A stretch of 64,000 bases of DNA from Mucilaginibacter dorajii (GCF_024808255.1 NZ_JANTYS010000015.1:62001-126000), one strand, 5' to 3'. Shown: positions 41,057-48,729, counted from the first letter of the stretch. Notes: generated from the letters alone by a model not told the origin. Numbers and translations are program-made.

Positions 41057-41700
41057 TTTTGTCAATCCAGGGGGTCAGAAGCGCTTCTTGTTTGTTTTGA
41101 CATTTCAAAGTAACGGCGCTTTAACCGCCTATTTCAGCGTAGTAAACCCCAACATTAAAACCGGGTGTTTTTACCATAAAAACAGGTATTTACACCCGGA
41201 AAACATCATGTCGACGAAAAACCAGGTGGTCAGGAAAGCAGTAAATTGGAAGGAGGCTTTTGGTGGATTTATTGCAAACACCCTCAATAGCGTTCCACCG
41301 GAACGGGTGGAACACATGGAACGCTTTGGAACGCATTGGCGCTGACAGTGAGATAGTTAGCGTTTTTAAGAAAACAAATCGATGGAACACCTTTCTCGCT
41401 CACTGTCAATCGTTTAACGGCAAACCGCTCTTAAAATGCTTTAAAATACTGTAAACCCCCACCAGGATTATCCACTAAAAGTGTAAACTTTTTTCAGGAC
41501 GGAACAAAAATGGCCTTTAACATTTCCGCACAAGTTAAGACCTTTCAATGAACACAATAGGTAGCCGCTATGCAAATCTTCAAAAGCGATTGCCTTGGTG
41601 TGGCCAAAAAACAATGAATAGTAAAGATTGCTATGATTAAGCAATAGCGGTTAACACCGGAGAGATGCGGACAAAAGGAAATAAACGATAATGCGGCCCG
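41057..41700. other. Gap between the two halves of the AidA/PixA locus
   Basis: About 640 nt between the response regulator gene and the 159-aa gene. It holds a large palindrome (41161-41199), a GTTCCACC...GGTGGAAC palindrome (41292-41315 region), and an inverted repeat TGACAGTGAG/CTCACTGTCA (41342-41351 and 41399-41408). A 45-codon plus-strand frame (41208-41345) overlaps these and was not accepted as a gene. Confidence 0.5.
41161..41199. promoter_or_regulatory. Distal palindrome upstream of copy 2 element
   Basis: CCGGGTGTTTTTACC pairs with GGTATTTACACCCGG (13 of 15 positions) around a 9-nt centre, 105 nt upstream of the conserved element. GGTGTTTTTACC recurs upstream of copy 3 (45158-45173), suggesting a shared activator or repressor site. 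Confidence 0.5.
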
Positions 41701-42369
41701 CTAAAACTGCAACTCAAAAATGCCGTATTTGATGGCGAATATGACCAGTCCCGCGGTGTTTTTGCAGCCAATTTTACCCAACAGGTTGGTGCGGTGCCCG
41801 TCAACAGTTCTGTTGCTGATAAAAAGCTTTTCACCTATTTCGGCATTGGTTAATTCGTTGCAAATCATTTTTAATATCAGCAGCTCCCTTTCGGTTAACG
41901 ATATGGGGATGTTATTCATGTTTTGAATGCCCGTTTTGCGGTGATGTACGGCGTTGCGCATGGCATTTACGGCATCTTTGTTGAAATAAAAGCCTAATTG
42001 ATAGGTACTGGTAATGGTTTGAAAAAGCTCCGAGGTTTCGCAATTCTTTTTGAGATAGCCGCAAGCACCGGCTTCAATCATTTTGCTCATATACCGCTCC
42101 TCGCCATGTACCGATAGTACTATTACCTTAACAGATGGGTATTCGCGGTGTAAAACGGCATTTAATTCAACCCCGTTCATTTCGGGCATGTTCATGTCAA
42201 TAAGGGCTATATCAGGCGGGGTTTCCAGCGTTTTAATCTGCTCCAACATAATACGGCCATTTTGGGCCTGGGCAACAAGCTCATATTCAGGATTGGTACC
42301 AAGTAGGTTCACCAGCCCTTCCAAAAACAGGGTTTGGTCATCAGCAACGGCTATTCTTATCTTTGTCAT
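41701..42369 (-). CDS. NarL/LuxR-type response regulator
   Basis: A 222-aa response regulator. The receiver domain has the acidic pair in AVADDQTLFLEG (Asp10, Asp11), the phosphorylated Asp58 in IALIDMNMPEMNG, and the switch Lys in AGACGYLKKNC. The C-terminal LuxR-type helix-turn-helix is LTERELLILKMICNELTNAE then IGEKLFISNRTVDGHRTNLL. Its gene starts 1 nt after the histidine kinase stop. It is the likely direct DNA-binding regulator of the surrounding locus, by position. Confidence 0.93.
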   Translation of the reverse strand: MTKIRIAVADDQTLFLEGLVNLLGTNPEYELVAQAQNGRIMLEQIKTLETPPDIALIDMNMPEMNGVELNAVLHREYPSVKVIVLSVHGEERYMSKMIEAGACGYLKKNCETSELFQTITSTYQLGFYFNKDAVNAMRNAVHHRKTGIQNMNNIPISLTERELLILKMICNELTNAEIGEKLFISNRTVDGHRTNLLGKIGCKNTAGLVIFAIKYGIFELQF

Positions 42370-42370
42370 A

Positions 42371-43189
42371 TCAGGTTAATTCTGGGTATTCCTTATCCGG
42401 TTCAAGGTAAATAAACAGGGCAAAGCCTTTTCCAACCGAGGTTTTAATGGTATAGCGGGCATCTATCATGGTAAGCCGGCTTTCTATATTTTGCATCCCC
42501 ATGCCCTTTTTGAATTTTTTATCATCCATATCGCAGCCTACGCCATCATCGGTATAATGGATGGATAGCAGGTTATTTTTCATGAATAAAGAGATCCCGA
42601 TGCACGTAGCTTTTGAATGTTTTAAAGTATTGGTAACCAACTCCTGCAACACCCTGATCAGTGCCAGCGCAACCGGCTTGGGCAGGGCATCAGTGGTTTT
42701 ATCGGCATGATTGGTAATCGAAATAAATGATTCATCACCTTTGCCTACAATGTCTTTTATTTCTTCCAGCGCTTCAGAAAAACCAAACAATTCCAGCCCC
42801 GGGGGCGAAAGGTTGTGCGATATATTGCGCACATTTTCAATGATCTTATCAATCAATTGTTTATAAAGCTCGGTAGGCAGGCTTTCTTTGGTAACGTCCG
42901 TGCCGTCGTTAAAACGATTGATGAGGATGCGCAGGTTTGACAACGAACCGCCAACCTCATCGTGTAAATTCTGCCCGATTCTTTTCCGTTCCTCTTCCTG
43001 CGAATAGATCACCGCATGTAATAAGTTTTTCTGATGATCCATAGCAGCCTGGTGCAGACTTTCCTTTTGCAGCAAAAGCCTGCTTTGGTTGCGTATAAAC
43101 AGTATTACAAATGCTATTACCAGCAAGGCAATCCCGCCGGTACACATAATAACCAGGATGTAAATGTTTTCACCTACGTCTTTCTGCAT
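42371..43189 (-). CDS. Sensor histidine kinase (HisKA_3 type)
   Basis: A 272-aa kinase starting MQKDVGENIYILVIMCTGGI with a single transmembrane helix (about 10-32) and a very short outside part. A coiled linker leads to the HisKA_3 dimerisation box EEERKRIGQNLHDEVGGSLS (phospho-His76). The ATPase domain has LIRVLQELVTNTLKHSKATC (N box) and YTDDGVGCDMDDKKFKKGMG (G boxes). With almost no sensor domain of its own, it may take its signal from the membrane protein just upstream. It overlaps that gene by 16 nt and pairs with the response regulator. A start 5 codons earlier (43204) is possible. Confidence 0.9.
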   Translation of the reverse strand: MQKDVGENIYILVIMCTGGIALLVIAFVILFIRNQSRLLLQKESLHQAAMDHQKNLLHAVIYSQEEERKRIGQNLHDEVGGSLSNLRILINRFNDGTDVTKESLPTELYKQLIDKIIENVRNISHNLSPPGLELFGFSEALEEIKDIVGKGDESFISITNHADKTTDALPKPVALALIRVLQELVTNTLKHSKATCIGISLFMKNNLLSIHYTDDGVGCDMDDKKFKKGMGMQNIESRLTMIDARYTIKTSVGKGFALFIYLEPDKEYPELT

Positions 43190-43833
43190 ATATAAAATCC
43201 CCACGAAAATAAAAGATACATGCTAAGTAATAATGATGCATGTATATTCCAGATAAAAAGATTAAGTAGTTTGTATTTGGGGCTGGTATAGGCAGTAGTT
43301 AAATTTGAAAAAGAGTATACAAATAATGCACCCGAAAAGTATAACAGGATGCCGATATTAACCCATATGAGTGAGTTACCGCTCCAGGCTTTTACATCGT
43401 TTGCCTCATTGGCCTGGGCAAAGTAAGTTAGGCTATAGGCCATTACTATCAAAACCTCCAGCGGCCGCGTGTAGGTATTAAAACGGAAGATGCTTTGAAA
43501 AAAAGTAAAGTTGATAATGCATATCAATGGGAAAAGCACCATCAAAAATTTAATGATATTACGGGCCAGCGGATCTTTTAAAATTTTTATGTAGAAAAAC
43601 GAAAGGAGCAAAAACTCCAAAATGGTATAAATATGCAGCAAAGGCAGGTTATTAACAGCATGGTCTGCCAGTATAATTGCAAACAGATCAACAGCTCCAT
43701 CTAATAACAGATAATAAAAAATGAGCAAAAGCACCCTATCAACCTGCCTGTATTTTACTACGGCAACGCTGATAGGGATTAAAACTGATACAGGGACAAT
43801 TAAGCCCATGAATATTAACCTGGCTGACGGCAT
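43174..43833 (-). CDS. Multi-pass membrane protein upstream of the kinase
   Basis: A 219-aa protein with seven predicted helices (LIFMGLIVPVSVLIPISVAV, VLLLIFYYLLLDGAVDLFAI, YTILEFLLLSFFYIKILK, IIKFLMVLFPLICIINFTFF and three more). No catalytic motif. Seven-helix proteins of this style often lie next to HisKA_3 kinases in Bacteroidota, and here the genes overlap, so it is a candidate signal-receiving partner of the kinase. I do not recognise a named family. Confidence 0.7.
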   Translation of the reverse strand: MPSARLIFMGLIVPVSVLIPISVAVVKYRQVDRVLLLIFYYLLLDGAVDLFAIILADHAVNNLPLLHIYTILEFLLLSFFYIKILKDPLARNIIKFLMVLFPLICIINFTFFQSIFRFNTYTRPLEVLIVMAYSLTYFAQANEANDVKAWSGNSLIWVNIGILLYFSGALFVYSFSNLTTAYTSPKYKLLNLFIWNIHASLLLSMYLLFSWGFYICRKT

Positions 43834-43847
43834 GCGGGGTTATTATG

Positions 43848-44366
43848 TTATATATAATTTTCTACACTGTTATCACTGTTAAATAATGGGCTTGACGTAT
43901 CGCAAAGTGAAGGACAAGGTTGTGTAAAATCATAAATTGTTGATGCTGTAGCATTGCTTAATATTCCACTGACACTGGAGGTATCATCGGCAGATATTTT
44001 CTTTGTCAGCATATCGCGATTGTTGGCATCTACAGGCACCAACATACCTGTGATCTGGTACGGAAATTCTGGGTCCTGCAAGCTTAAATAAAGGCGGATA
44101 GCTTTGGCTTTAGGCTGATCGGCCAGCAGGTCTTTCACATCAGCTATATTGATGTTAATAGCCCTAAAAATACGCTGTTTGGGTACATCAAGGCCTATAC
44201 AGGTATTAAAATCGGCAGCGGCATTTCCTCCCGGTATTTGCACAACCAGGCTGCGCCAATTTTCGGCCCTGGCCATGGCCTCTTCAAGCGGGATACGGGG
44301 TTTGTTTGATAGCGTTAACTCCTGGCTTGCAGAGTTGGGGCTAATAGTATTTTCAAAGTTATTCAT
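43848..44366 (-). CDS. Unknown protein of the AidA/PixA locus
   Basis: A 172-aa soluble protein starting MNNFENTISPNSASQELTLS. A central region reads LVVQIPGGNAAADFNTCIGL then FRAININIADVKDLLADQPK, AKAIRLYLSLQDPEFPYQIT, GMLVPVDANNRDMLTK, an alternating strand pattern of a compact alpha/beta domain. A Ser/Thr/Asp-rich tail with a Cys pair (CPSLCDTSSPLF) follows. No family recognised. It lies between the 201-aa gene (53 nt upstream) and the membrane protein gene (14 nt downstream), so it belongs to the same operon as the two-component genes. Confidence 0.6.
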   Translation of the reverse strand: MNNFENTISPNSASQELTLSNKPRIPLEEAMARAENWRSLVVQIPGGNAAADFNTCIGLDVPKQRIFRAININIADVKDLLADQPKAKAIRLYLSLQDPEFPYQITGMLVPVDANNRDMLTKKISADDTSSVSGILSNATASTIYDFTQPCPSLCDTSSPLFNSDNSVENYI

Positions 44367-44419
44367 AATAATAGGGGGTTAGTTTTTTTTTGTAGTGTAT
44401 AAAAAGCTACGTTTGTTTA

Positions 44420-45025
44420 TTAAAGAGTTACCAGTTCTGATACGCCAACTGCCGCGCGAAAACTGTAAATAACAGCCTGTGTAAAGCCACCATCGGGATT
44501 ATAACCCGTGCGGCAAACACCAAACGCGGCAACCCAACCCAAAATCTGTTCAAGCGGACTTGCATTGTTAATATCTAATACCCCATAGGTGGTTGAGGGT
44601 GTAAAATCGCTGCTATCAACCTGACTTTGCAGACTATTAGCCATTAGCACGACTTCGCTTTTGGGTTGTTGAATCCCCCAGTTTAAAAAGTCGTCCATTA
44701 TTTGGTTTGTCAGCAGGCTGGTATCGCCGGCAGGCTGGTAATTTAATACAACCCCTGCATCCTGTGATGATGGAGGTAGTAAAATAGCTGGGAATATTGC
44801 CGGAAAAAGAACGGCCGAATCACTGTTGGCAGCTGAAATAGCTGCTGTTGCGGCCTGCGATAAATCGGTATAAACCGGCGGCGGTGTACCTAAAGATGGC
44901 GGGGTAAGGCCCTGTATAATAACATTGAGATCGGAAAGTGCTACCGCGGTATCCTGTACTGATTGTACAAACAGGGAAACAACCTCGGGCATGGTTAAAT
45001 TGGTGAGTGAAGCAAACTGTCCCAT
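44420..45025 (-). CDS. Unknown protein heading the two-component operon
   Basis: A 201-aa protein starting MGQFASLTNLTMPEVVSLFV. It is Ala/Ser/Pro-rich with long mildly hydrophobic stretches (LSQAATAAISAANSDSAVLF, PAIFPAILLPPSS) but no signal peptide or true transmembrane helix. It ends EQILGWVAAFGVCRTGYNPDG, FTQAVIYSFRAAVGVSEL. Composition is unlike the neighbouring housekeeping proteins and recalls self-assembling or shell-like proteins, which is only an impression. It carries the third copy of the conserved upstream element and leads the operon to the kinase and regulator. Confidence 0.6.
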   Translation of the reverse strand: MGQFASLTNLTMPEVVSLFVQSVQDTAVALSDLNVIIQGLTPPSLGTPPPVYTDLSQAATAAISAANSDSAVLFPAIFPAILLPPSSQDAGVVLNYQPAGDTSLLTNQIMDDFLNWGIQQPKSEVVLMANSLQSQVDSSDFTPSTTYGVLDINNASPLEQILGWVAAFGVCRTGYNPDGGFTQAVIYSFRAAVGVSELVTL

Positions 45026-45044
45026 TTTTTGATAAATTGTATTA

Positions 45045-45080
45045 GGTACCTACTCTGTTTGGGCTTTTCGGTTTACGCCG
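45045..45080 (-). promoter_or_regulatory. Conserved locus-specific upstream element, copy 3
   Basis: The minus strand reads GGCGTAAA, CCGAAAAGCC, CA, AACAGAGTAGGTA, ending 21 nt before the ATG of the 201-aa protein. The left segment differs from copies 1 and 2, but GGC/GCC pairing (hairpin GGC...GCC with a 12-nt loop) is kept. Confidence 0.8.
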
Positions 45081-45157
45081 CTATGTTATTAACTGTTAGT
45101 TCAAAACTATTAAATAATACCACATGCGTAATGAGGTAAAAGCCCCGGTTTAAAAAG

Positions 45158-45173
45158 CAGGTGTTTTTACCTG
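45158..45173. promoter_or_regulatory. Distal palindrome upstream of copy 3 element
   Basis: CAGGTGTTTTTACCTG, 5-bp arms around 6 nt, 77 nt upstream of the conserved element. It shares GGTGTTTTTACC with 41164-41175. Confidence 0.45.
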
Positions 45174-45417
45174 TTTTTTAAAATAAAAAGCAACTATAAT
45201 ATTTAGGAATAAGCGATTGCTAAAATACTGCAGGGGGAAAATATCAAATAAAATGAGGGGCGTGAGTAATGCGTTTTCATAAGTAGGTTTGGTTGTATAA
45301 TTAAGCTATTTTAATTATTGAGATATTCTTATACGGAGTAAGAACGGAAAAAGTTATTTTTTGAGTTTATAAAGAGCATTTAAAAATGGGCTCGCAAAAT
45401 ATTATAATCAAAAGATC

Positions 45418-45443
45418 GTCATTGCGAAGCAAGAAGCAATTCC
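45418..45443. repeat. GTCATTGCGA-type repeat half
   Basis: GTCATTGCGAAGCAAG then AAGCAATTCC resembles one arm of a palindromic repeat (GTCATTGCGAGG...GAAGCAATC) that I recall as common between genes in Bacteroidota. The matching arm is missing here. Confidence 0.5.
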
Positions 45444-45518
45444 AACCTATATAAGGCGGTTCTGCAAATTGGGGACTCCTCCTACCCACCATGTTTTCTT
45501 GGGACGGCTACTTTTAAA

Positions 45519-45875
45519 TCCTCTCTTGAGAGGCTACCGTGTACCCACATCTTGTTAAACCTACTCTTCCAATAAAAACGGTTGTCATTTCGACGAACAA
45601 GGGTTGGGATTGTGCGCCGGATGTGAGGAGAAATCTTGTAAAAGCGAACATTCGACCATACAAACCGTATAAGATTTCTCCTCGCAGCCCCGCTTTCTCC
45701 TCGCAGCCCCGCTTTCCCCGCGCTTGCTCGTTCGAAATGACATTTTTCTTTAACAAAAAAGATGTGGGTACACGATAGCTTGAGAGGGCGCGCGCCGGAA
45801 AGTGCGATGACAGGGGTGTGTTTAGCCCGCGTTCTATCGCATGCACAACACGCCCCTCCGCCCCTCTCAAGAGGG
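45519..45875. repeat. Older palindromic repeat interrupted by an insertion
   Basis: With the inserted element removed, CCTCTCTTGAGAGGGCGC (left) and AGGGGTGTGTT (after 45787) mirror AACACGCCCCT and CCGCCCCTCTCAAGAGGG (to 45875). Together they form one long imperfect palindrome. The insertion duplicated CTTGAGAGG inside its left arm. Confidence 0.7.
45534..45778. mobile_element. 245-bp MITE-like element with 9-bp target duplication
   Basis: The ends are CTACCGTGTACCCACATCTT (45534-45553) and, on the opposite strand, CTATCGTGTACCCACATCTT (45778-45759), 19 of 20 identical. Directly outside both ends is CTTGAGAGG (45525-45533 and 45779-45787), a perfect 9-bp target-site duplication. The interior holds a palindromic pair (TGTCATTTCGACGAAC ... 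GTTCGAAATGACA; GAGGAGAAATCTT ... AAGATTTCTCCTC) and a 19-bp tandem duplication (45677-45714). It encodes no transposase, so it would need one in trans. Confidence 0.8.
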
Positions 45876-46023
45876 TATTCGCACTCGCACTCGCTTTAAA
45901 ACGTCATTTCCCCTTCACAGTACGCGAATTTTAGGACTTGACGATCCTTTTTTTAAACAGCGTCTAAATAGCAAGGCGGCAACGTGCCGGAAGAGGCGTT
46001 TTAGCGATTTACAAAAATCCTCT

Positions 46024-46061
46024 AAAACAAAAAGTGCAGATGCTTTTTAAAACATCTGCAC
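46024..46061 (-). terminator. Terminator of rng
   Basis: On the minus strand GTGCAGATG, 10-nt AT loop, CATCTGCAC, then TTTTTGTTTT. A perfect 9-bp stem. Confidence 0.88.
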
Positions 46062-46096
46062 ATCTATAATCTGAAATCCGCACATTAAGTGCACAT

Positions 46097-47647
46097 TTAT
46101 AATTTGATCTCTTCGTCTTTACTGGAGAAGAAGTGGAATTCGGTGATCTGGTAGGCCGGATTGCTTTTAACTTTAATCCATTGACCGTACTTTAAAAACC
46201 ATTTCATTTGGCGGGTATAAATACCCTGTTTAATATAAGCTTCAATATATGGGTGCACGCATAGGGTAATTCCCTTTTCGTTTTGCTCATCCAATATATA
46301 ATTGAAGTTATTTTCAATGTCGTCCATCAGCAAAATGGTTGGCCTAATGGTACCGGTACCATTACATGTAGGGCACACTTCGCTGGTTACAATATTCATT
46401 TCGGGCCTTACACGCTGACGTGTAATTTGCACTAAACCAAATTTACTTGGAGGTAAAATGGTATGCTTTGCCCTGTCGTACAGCATTTCGGTACGCAAGT
46501 AATCAAACAGCTCCTTGCGGTTTTGCGGTTTGTGCATATCAATAAAATCGATAACCACAATGCCGCCCATATCGCGCAGGCGCAGCTGGCGGGCAATTTC
46601 TTTAGCCGCTTCTTTGTTTACCTGGTAGGCGTTCTCTTCCTGGTTTTCCTTACTGGCTGTACGGTTACCGCTATTCACGTCAATAACGTGTAATGCTTCG
46701 GTATGTTCAATTACCAGGTAAGCGCCACCGGCAAGGTTTACGGTTTTACCAAAGGCTCCTTTAATCTGTTTATCAATGCCAAAATGTTCAAATATAGGCT
46801 CCTTATGCTTATGCATACGCACTATACTTTCCATATCGGGCGAAATTTCGTGGATGTATGACCGAATTTCTTCGAACATACCATTATCATTTACGTAGAT
46901 GTGCTGAAAATCGGGGTTCAGGATATCCCTAAGGATAGTTGATGTACGCCCAATTTCGCCCAAAACCTTTTTTGAAGGCTCTGTTGATGGCAACCTTGTA
47001 ATAAATGATTCCCATTTTGATATCAGATCAAGCAGGTCTTTTTGTAATTCCTCAACGCCTTTACCTTCAGATACCGTACGGATAATTACACCAAAATGCT
47101 TTGGCTTAATGCTTTCAACAACCTTACGCAGGCGGTTACGCTCTGTATTGCTTTTTATCTTTTTGGAGATAGAGATGGCTTCCGAAAACGGAACCAGTAC
47201 TACATATCGCCCTGCGATAGAAAGATCGGAGCTTAAGCGCGGGCCTTTGGTTGATATAGGTTCTTTGGCTATTTGTACCGGTATAAGCTGGCCTTTGGTC
47301 AATAAATCAGAGATCTTGCCTCCTTTATTGATATCGGCTTCCAGCTTAAAGCCGTCCAACAGCTTTGACTGATATCCCCCGCTACGCACTTGCTTGGTTA
47401 ACTTTAACAGGCTTTGTACCTGCGGACCAAGATCAAGATAATGCAAAAAGGCATCCTTCTCGTAGCCTACATCCACAAAGGCAGCATTTAAACTCGGCAT
47501 TATTTTTTTAATACGCCCAAGGTAAATATCACCAACAGTATAATTATTGCTGGTTTGCTCTTTATGAAGTTCTACAAGTTGTTTGTCCTGTAATAATGCA
47601 ATGGTAGCCCCATTGGGGGATGAATCGATAATTAATTCTTTTATCAA
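46097..47647 (-). CDS. rng: Ribonuclease G / RNase E-family
   Basis: A 516-aa Rne/Rng-family endoribonuclease for rRNA and mRNA processing. The N-terminal S1 domain spans about 35-130 (YTVGDIYLGRIKKIMPSLNA, AFVDVGYEKDAFLHYLDL). RNase H-like and catalytic parts follow, with metal-binding Asp in HVIDVNSGNRTASKE and GGIVVIDFIDMHKPQNR, then a zinc-link CPTCNGTGTIRP. Length fits RNase G without the RNase E scaffold tail. The start is TTG at 47647 (IKELIIDSSPNGATIAL), as the upstream ATG runs into a stop. It follows the HU-TPR-COX24-like genes, separated by a terminator. Confidence 0.92.
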   Translation of the reverse strand: MIKELIIDSSPNGATIALLQDKQLVELHKEQTSNNYTVGDIYLGRIKKIMPSLNAAFVDVGYEKDAFLHYLDLGPQVQSLLKLTKQVRSGGYQSKLLDGFKLEADINKGGKISDLLTKGQLIPVQIAKEPISTKGPRLSSDLSIAGRYVVLVPFSEAISISKKIKSNTERNRLRKVVESIKPKHFGVIIRTVSEGKGVEELQKDLLDLISKWESFITRLPSTEPSKKVLGEIGRTSTILRDILNPDFQHIYVNDNGMFEEIRSYIHEISPDMESIVRMHKHKEPIFEHFGIDKQIKGAFGKTVNLAGGAYLVIEHTEALHVIDVNSGNRTASKENQEENAYQVNKEAAKEIARQLRLRDMGGIVVIDFIDMHKPQNRKELFDYLRTEMLYDRAKHTILPPSKFGLVQITRQRVRPEMNIVTSEVCPTCNGTGTIRPTILLMDDIENNFNYILDEQNEKGITLCVHPYIEAYIKQGIYTRQMKWFLKYGQWIKVKSNPAYQITEFHFFSSKDEEIKL

Positions 47648-47710
47648 CTGCTACTCCATTTCTTAAACGGTTAAAACCGTATGTAAATAAGTGGGAAAAA
47701 AACACTCATA

Positions 47711-47743
47711 ATAAAAAGTACCCACCTTCAAAAAAGGTGGGTA
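47711..47743 (-). terminator. Terminator after the 29-aa basic protein gene
   Basis: On the minus strand TACCCACCTT (47743-47734), short loop, AAGGTGGGTA (47728-47719), then CTTTTTAT. A 10-bp perfect stem with U-run; separates the HU operon from rng. Confidence 0.9.
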
Positions 47744-47766
47744 ATATCTGCTTTTGTTAAGGCAGC

Positions 47767-47856
47767 TTATTTCTTTTTATGTCTGTTTTTTCTTAAACGC
47801 TTTTTGCGTTTGTGGGTAGCCATTTTGTGTCTTTTACGTTTTTTACCGCTGGGCAT
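47767..47856 (-). CDS. 29-aa very basic protein (AURKAIP1/COX24-like)
   Basis: A 29-codon gene on the minus strand encoding MPSGKKRKRHKMATHKRKKR, then LRKNRHKKK. More than half the residues are Lys or Arg. The pattern (SGKKRKRHKMATHKRKKRLRKNRHK) matches the small AURKAIP1/COX24-domain proteins of Bacteroidota, related to a mitochondrial ribosomal protein and thought to bind the ribosome. It sits just before a perfect terminator and 22 nt after the TPR gene, so it is transcribed with HU and TPR. Confidence 0.85.
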   Translation of the reverse strand: MPSGKKRKRHKMATHKRKKRLRKNRHKKK

Positions 47857-47878
47857 AATAATAATTTTTTAAGTGTGA

Positions 47879-48721
47879 TTAGTTTTTTAATTCGTTGATG
47901 TAACCATCAATGCGCTGAGCAAATACCGGATCGGGCATCATTTCTTTACATTTCTGGTAAGCGTCAATTGCTTCTTTTTTTATACCCAGTTGTTTGTAGC
48001 TTTCTGCCAGATAAAAAGTTGGCTCAAGTTCTGTACGCTGGGCAAGTAATGTTTTAAATCGACCAACCGCTTTTTCGTACTGGCCCGATTTCATGGCAAA
48101 CATTCCTAAATTGAGGTTTGCTTTCCAGTTCTTCGGATCCTTTTTTACTACTTCAAGCAGCAGGGCTATACCTTGCATAGGGCCGGCCGCGCCATTTACG
48201 TACGCAATGCCTAAGCCTGTTTTACCTTCAAGGCTTTCAGGTTGTAACTTTAAGGCGTTTGTAAAAGCCTCTGCCGCGTTGCTTACAAAAGCGGGCTGCA
48301 ATAAAGTATCCTGGGTAAGTTTGTATGCATCGTTGAAACGATTACCTGCATTTAACCAATCTTCGGCTTTGTTGCCTTTGCGGGCCAAAGCCTGGTAGTA
48401 AAATGCTGCCGGTGCCGGCTGGTTATCATCGTCCCACTGCTTAGCCAATTGCTGTTGTAGCTTTTCGGCATCGTTTCCTGTCGCTGTTTTTAATTGTCCT
48501 TCAAGATCGCTGATCTTTGCTGCCAAACCTGCCCCAATTGCAGCTTTGGCCGGCTCAGAAACCATATCAACCGTTACCGTATTAGTTTTCTTATTGGTAA
48601 GTACGGTTGTTTTATCGTTTTTAGCTTCCTTAGGCTTTATTAACCCTTTAACAGGTAAATGATACAAATAGCCCATCATAACAACTACTGCTATACCAAC
48701 GGCTATTTGTTTCTTATACAT
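47879..48721 (-). CDS. TPR-repeat membrane-anchored protein
   Basis: A 280-aa protein with an N-terminal membrane helix (KKQIAVGIAVVVMMGYLYHL), a coiled region (LAAKISDLEGQLKTATGND), and at least three TPR units. The units are AAEAFTNALKLQPESLEGKT, WKANLNLGMFAMKSGQYEKA, and PTFYLAESYKQLGIKKEAID. It is a protein-protein interaction scaffold facing the periplasm or cytoplasm (orientation uncertain). It follows the HU gene by 8 nt. Confidence 0.85.
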   Translation of the reverse strand: MYKKQIAVGIAVVVMMGYLYHLPVKGLIKPKEAKNDKTTVLTNKKTNTVTVDMVSEPAKAAIGAGLAAKISDLEGQLKTATGNDAEKLQQQLAKQWDDDNQPAPAAFYYQALARKGNKAEDWLNAGNRFNDAYKLTQDTLLQPAFVSNAAEAFTNALKLQPESLEGKTGLGIAYVNGAAGPMQGIALLLEVVKKDPKNWKANLNLGMFAMKSGQYEKAVGRFKTLLAQRTELEPTFYLAESYKQLGIKKEAIDAYQKCKEMMPDPVFAQRIDGYINELKN

Positions 48722-48729
48722 ACTTGTAA

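Noticed and set aside
41208..41345. 45-codon plus-strand frame (MSTKNQVVRKAVNWKEAFGG...) in the AidA/PixA gap
   Set aside because: It overlaps two palindromic structures, lies opposite to all neighbours, and has no promoter box or recognisable family. Kept only as a note.
45539..45778. 79-codon frame inside the MITE-like element
   Set aside because: It is a translation of the element's inverted repeats and tandem duplication with no protein-like domain; not a transposase.
45401..45900. Possible CRISPR-like or integron-like array in the repeat-rich gap
   Set aside because: Repeats here are inverted and nested rather than direct with spacers. The MITE explanation with a perfect 9-bp duplication accounts for the layout.
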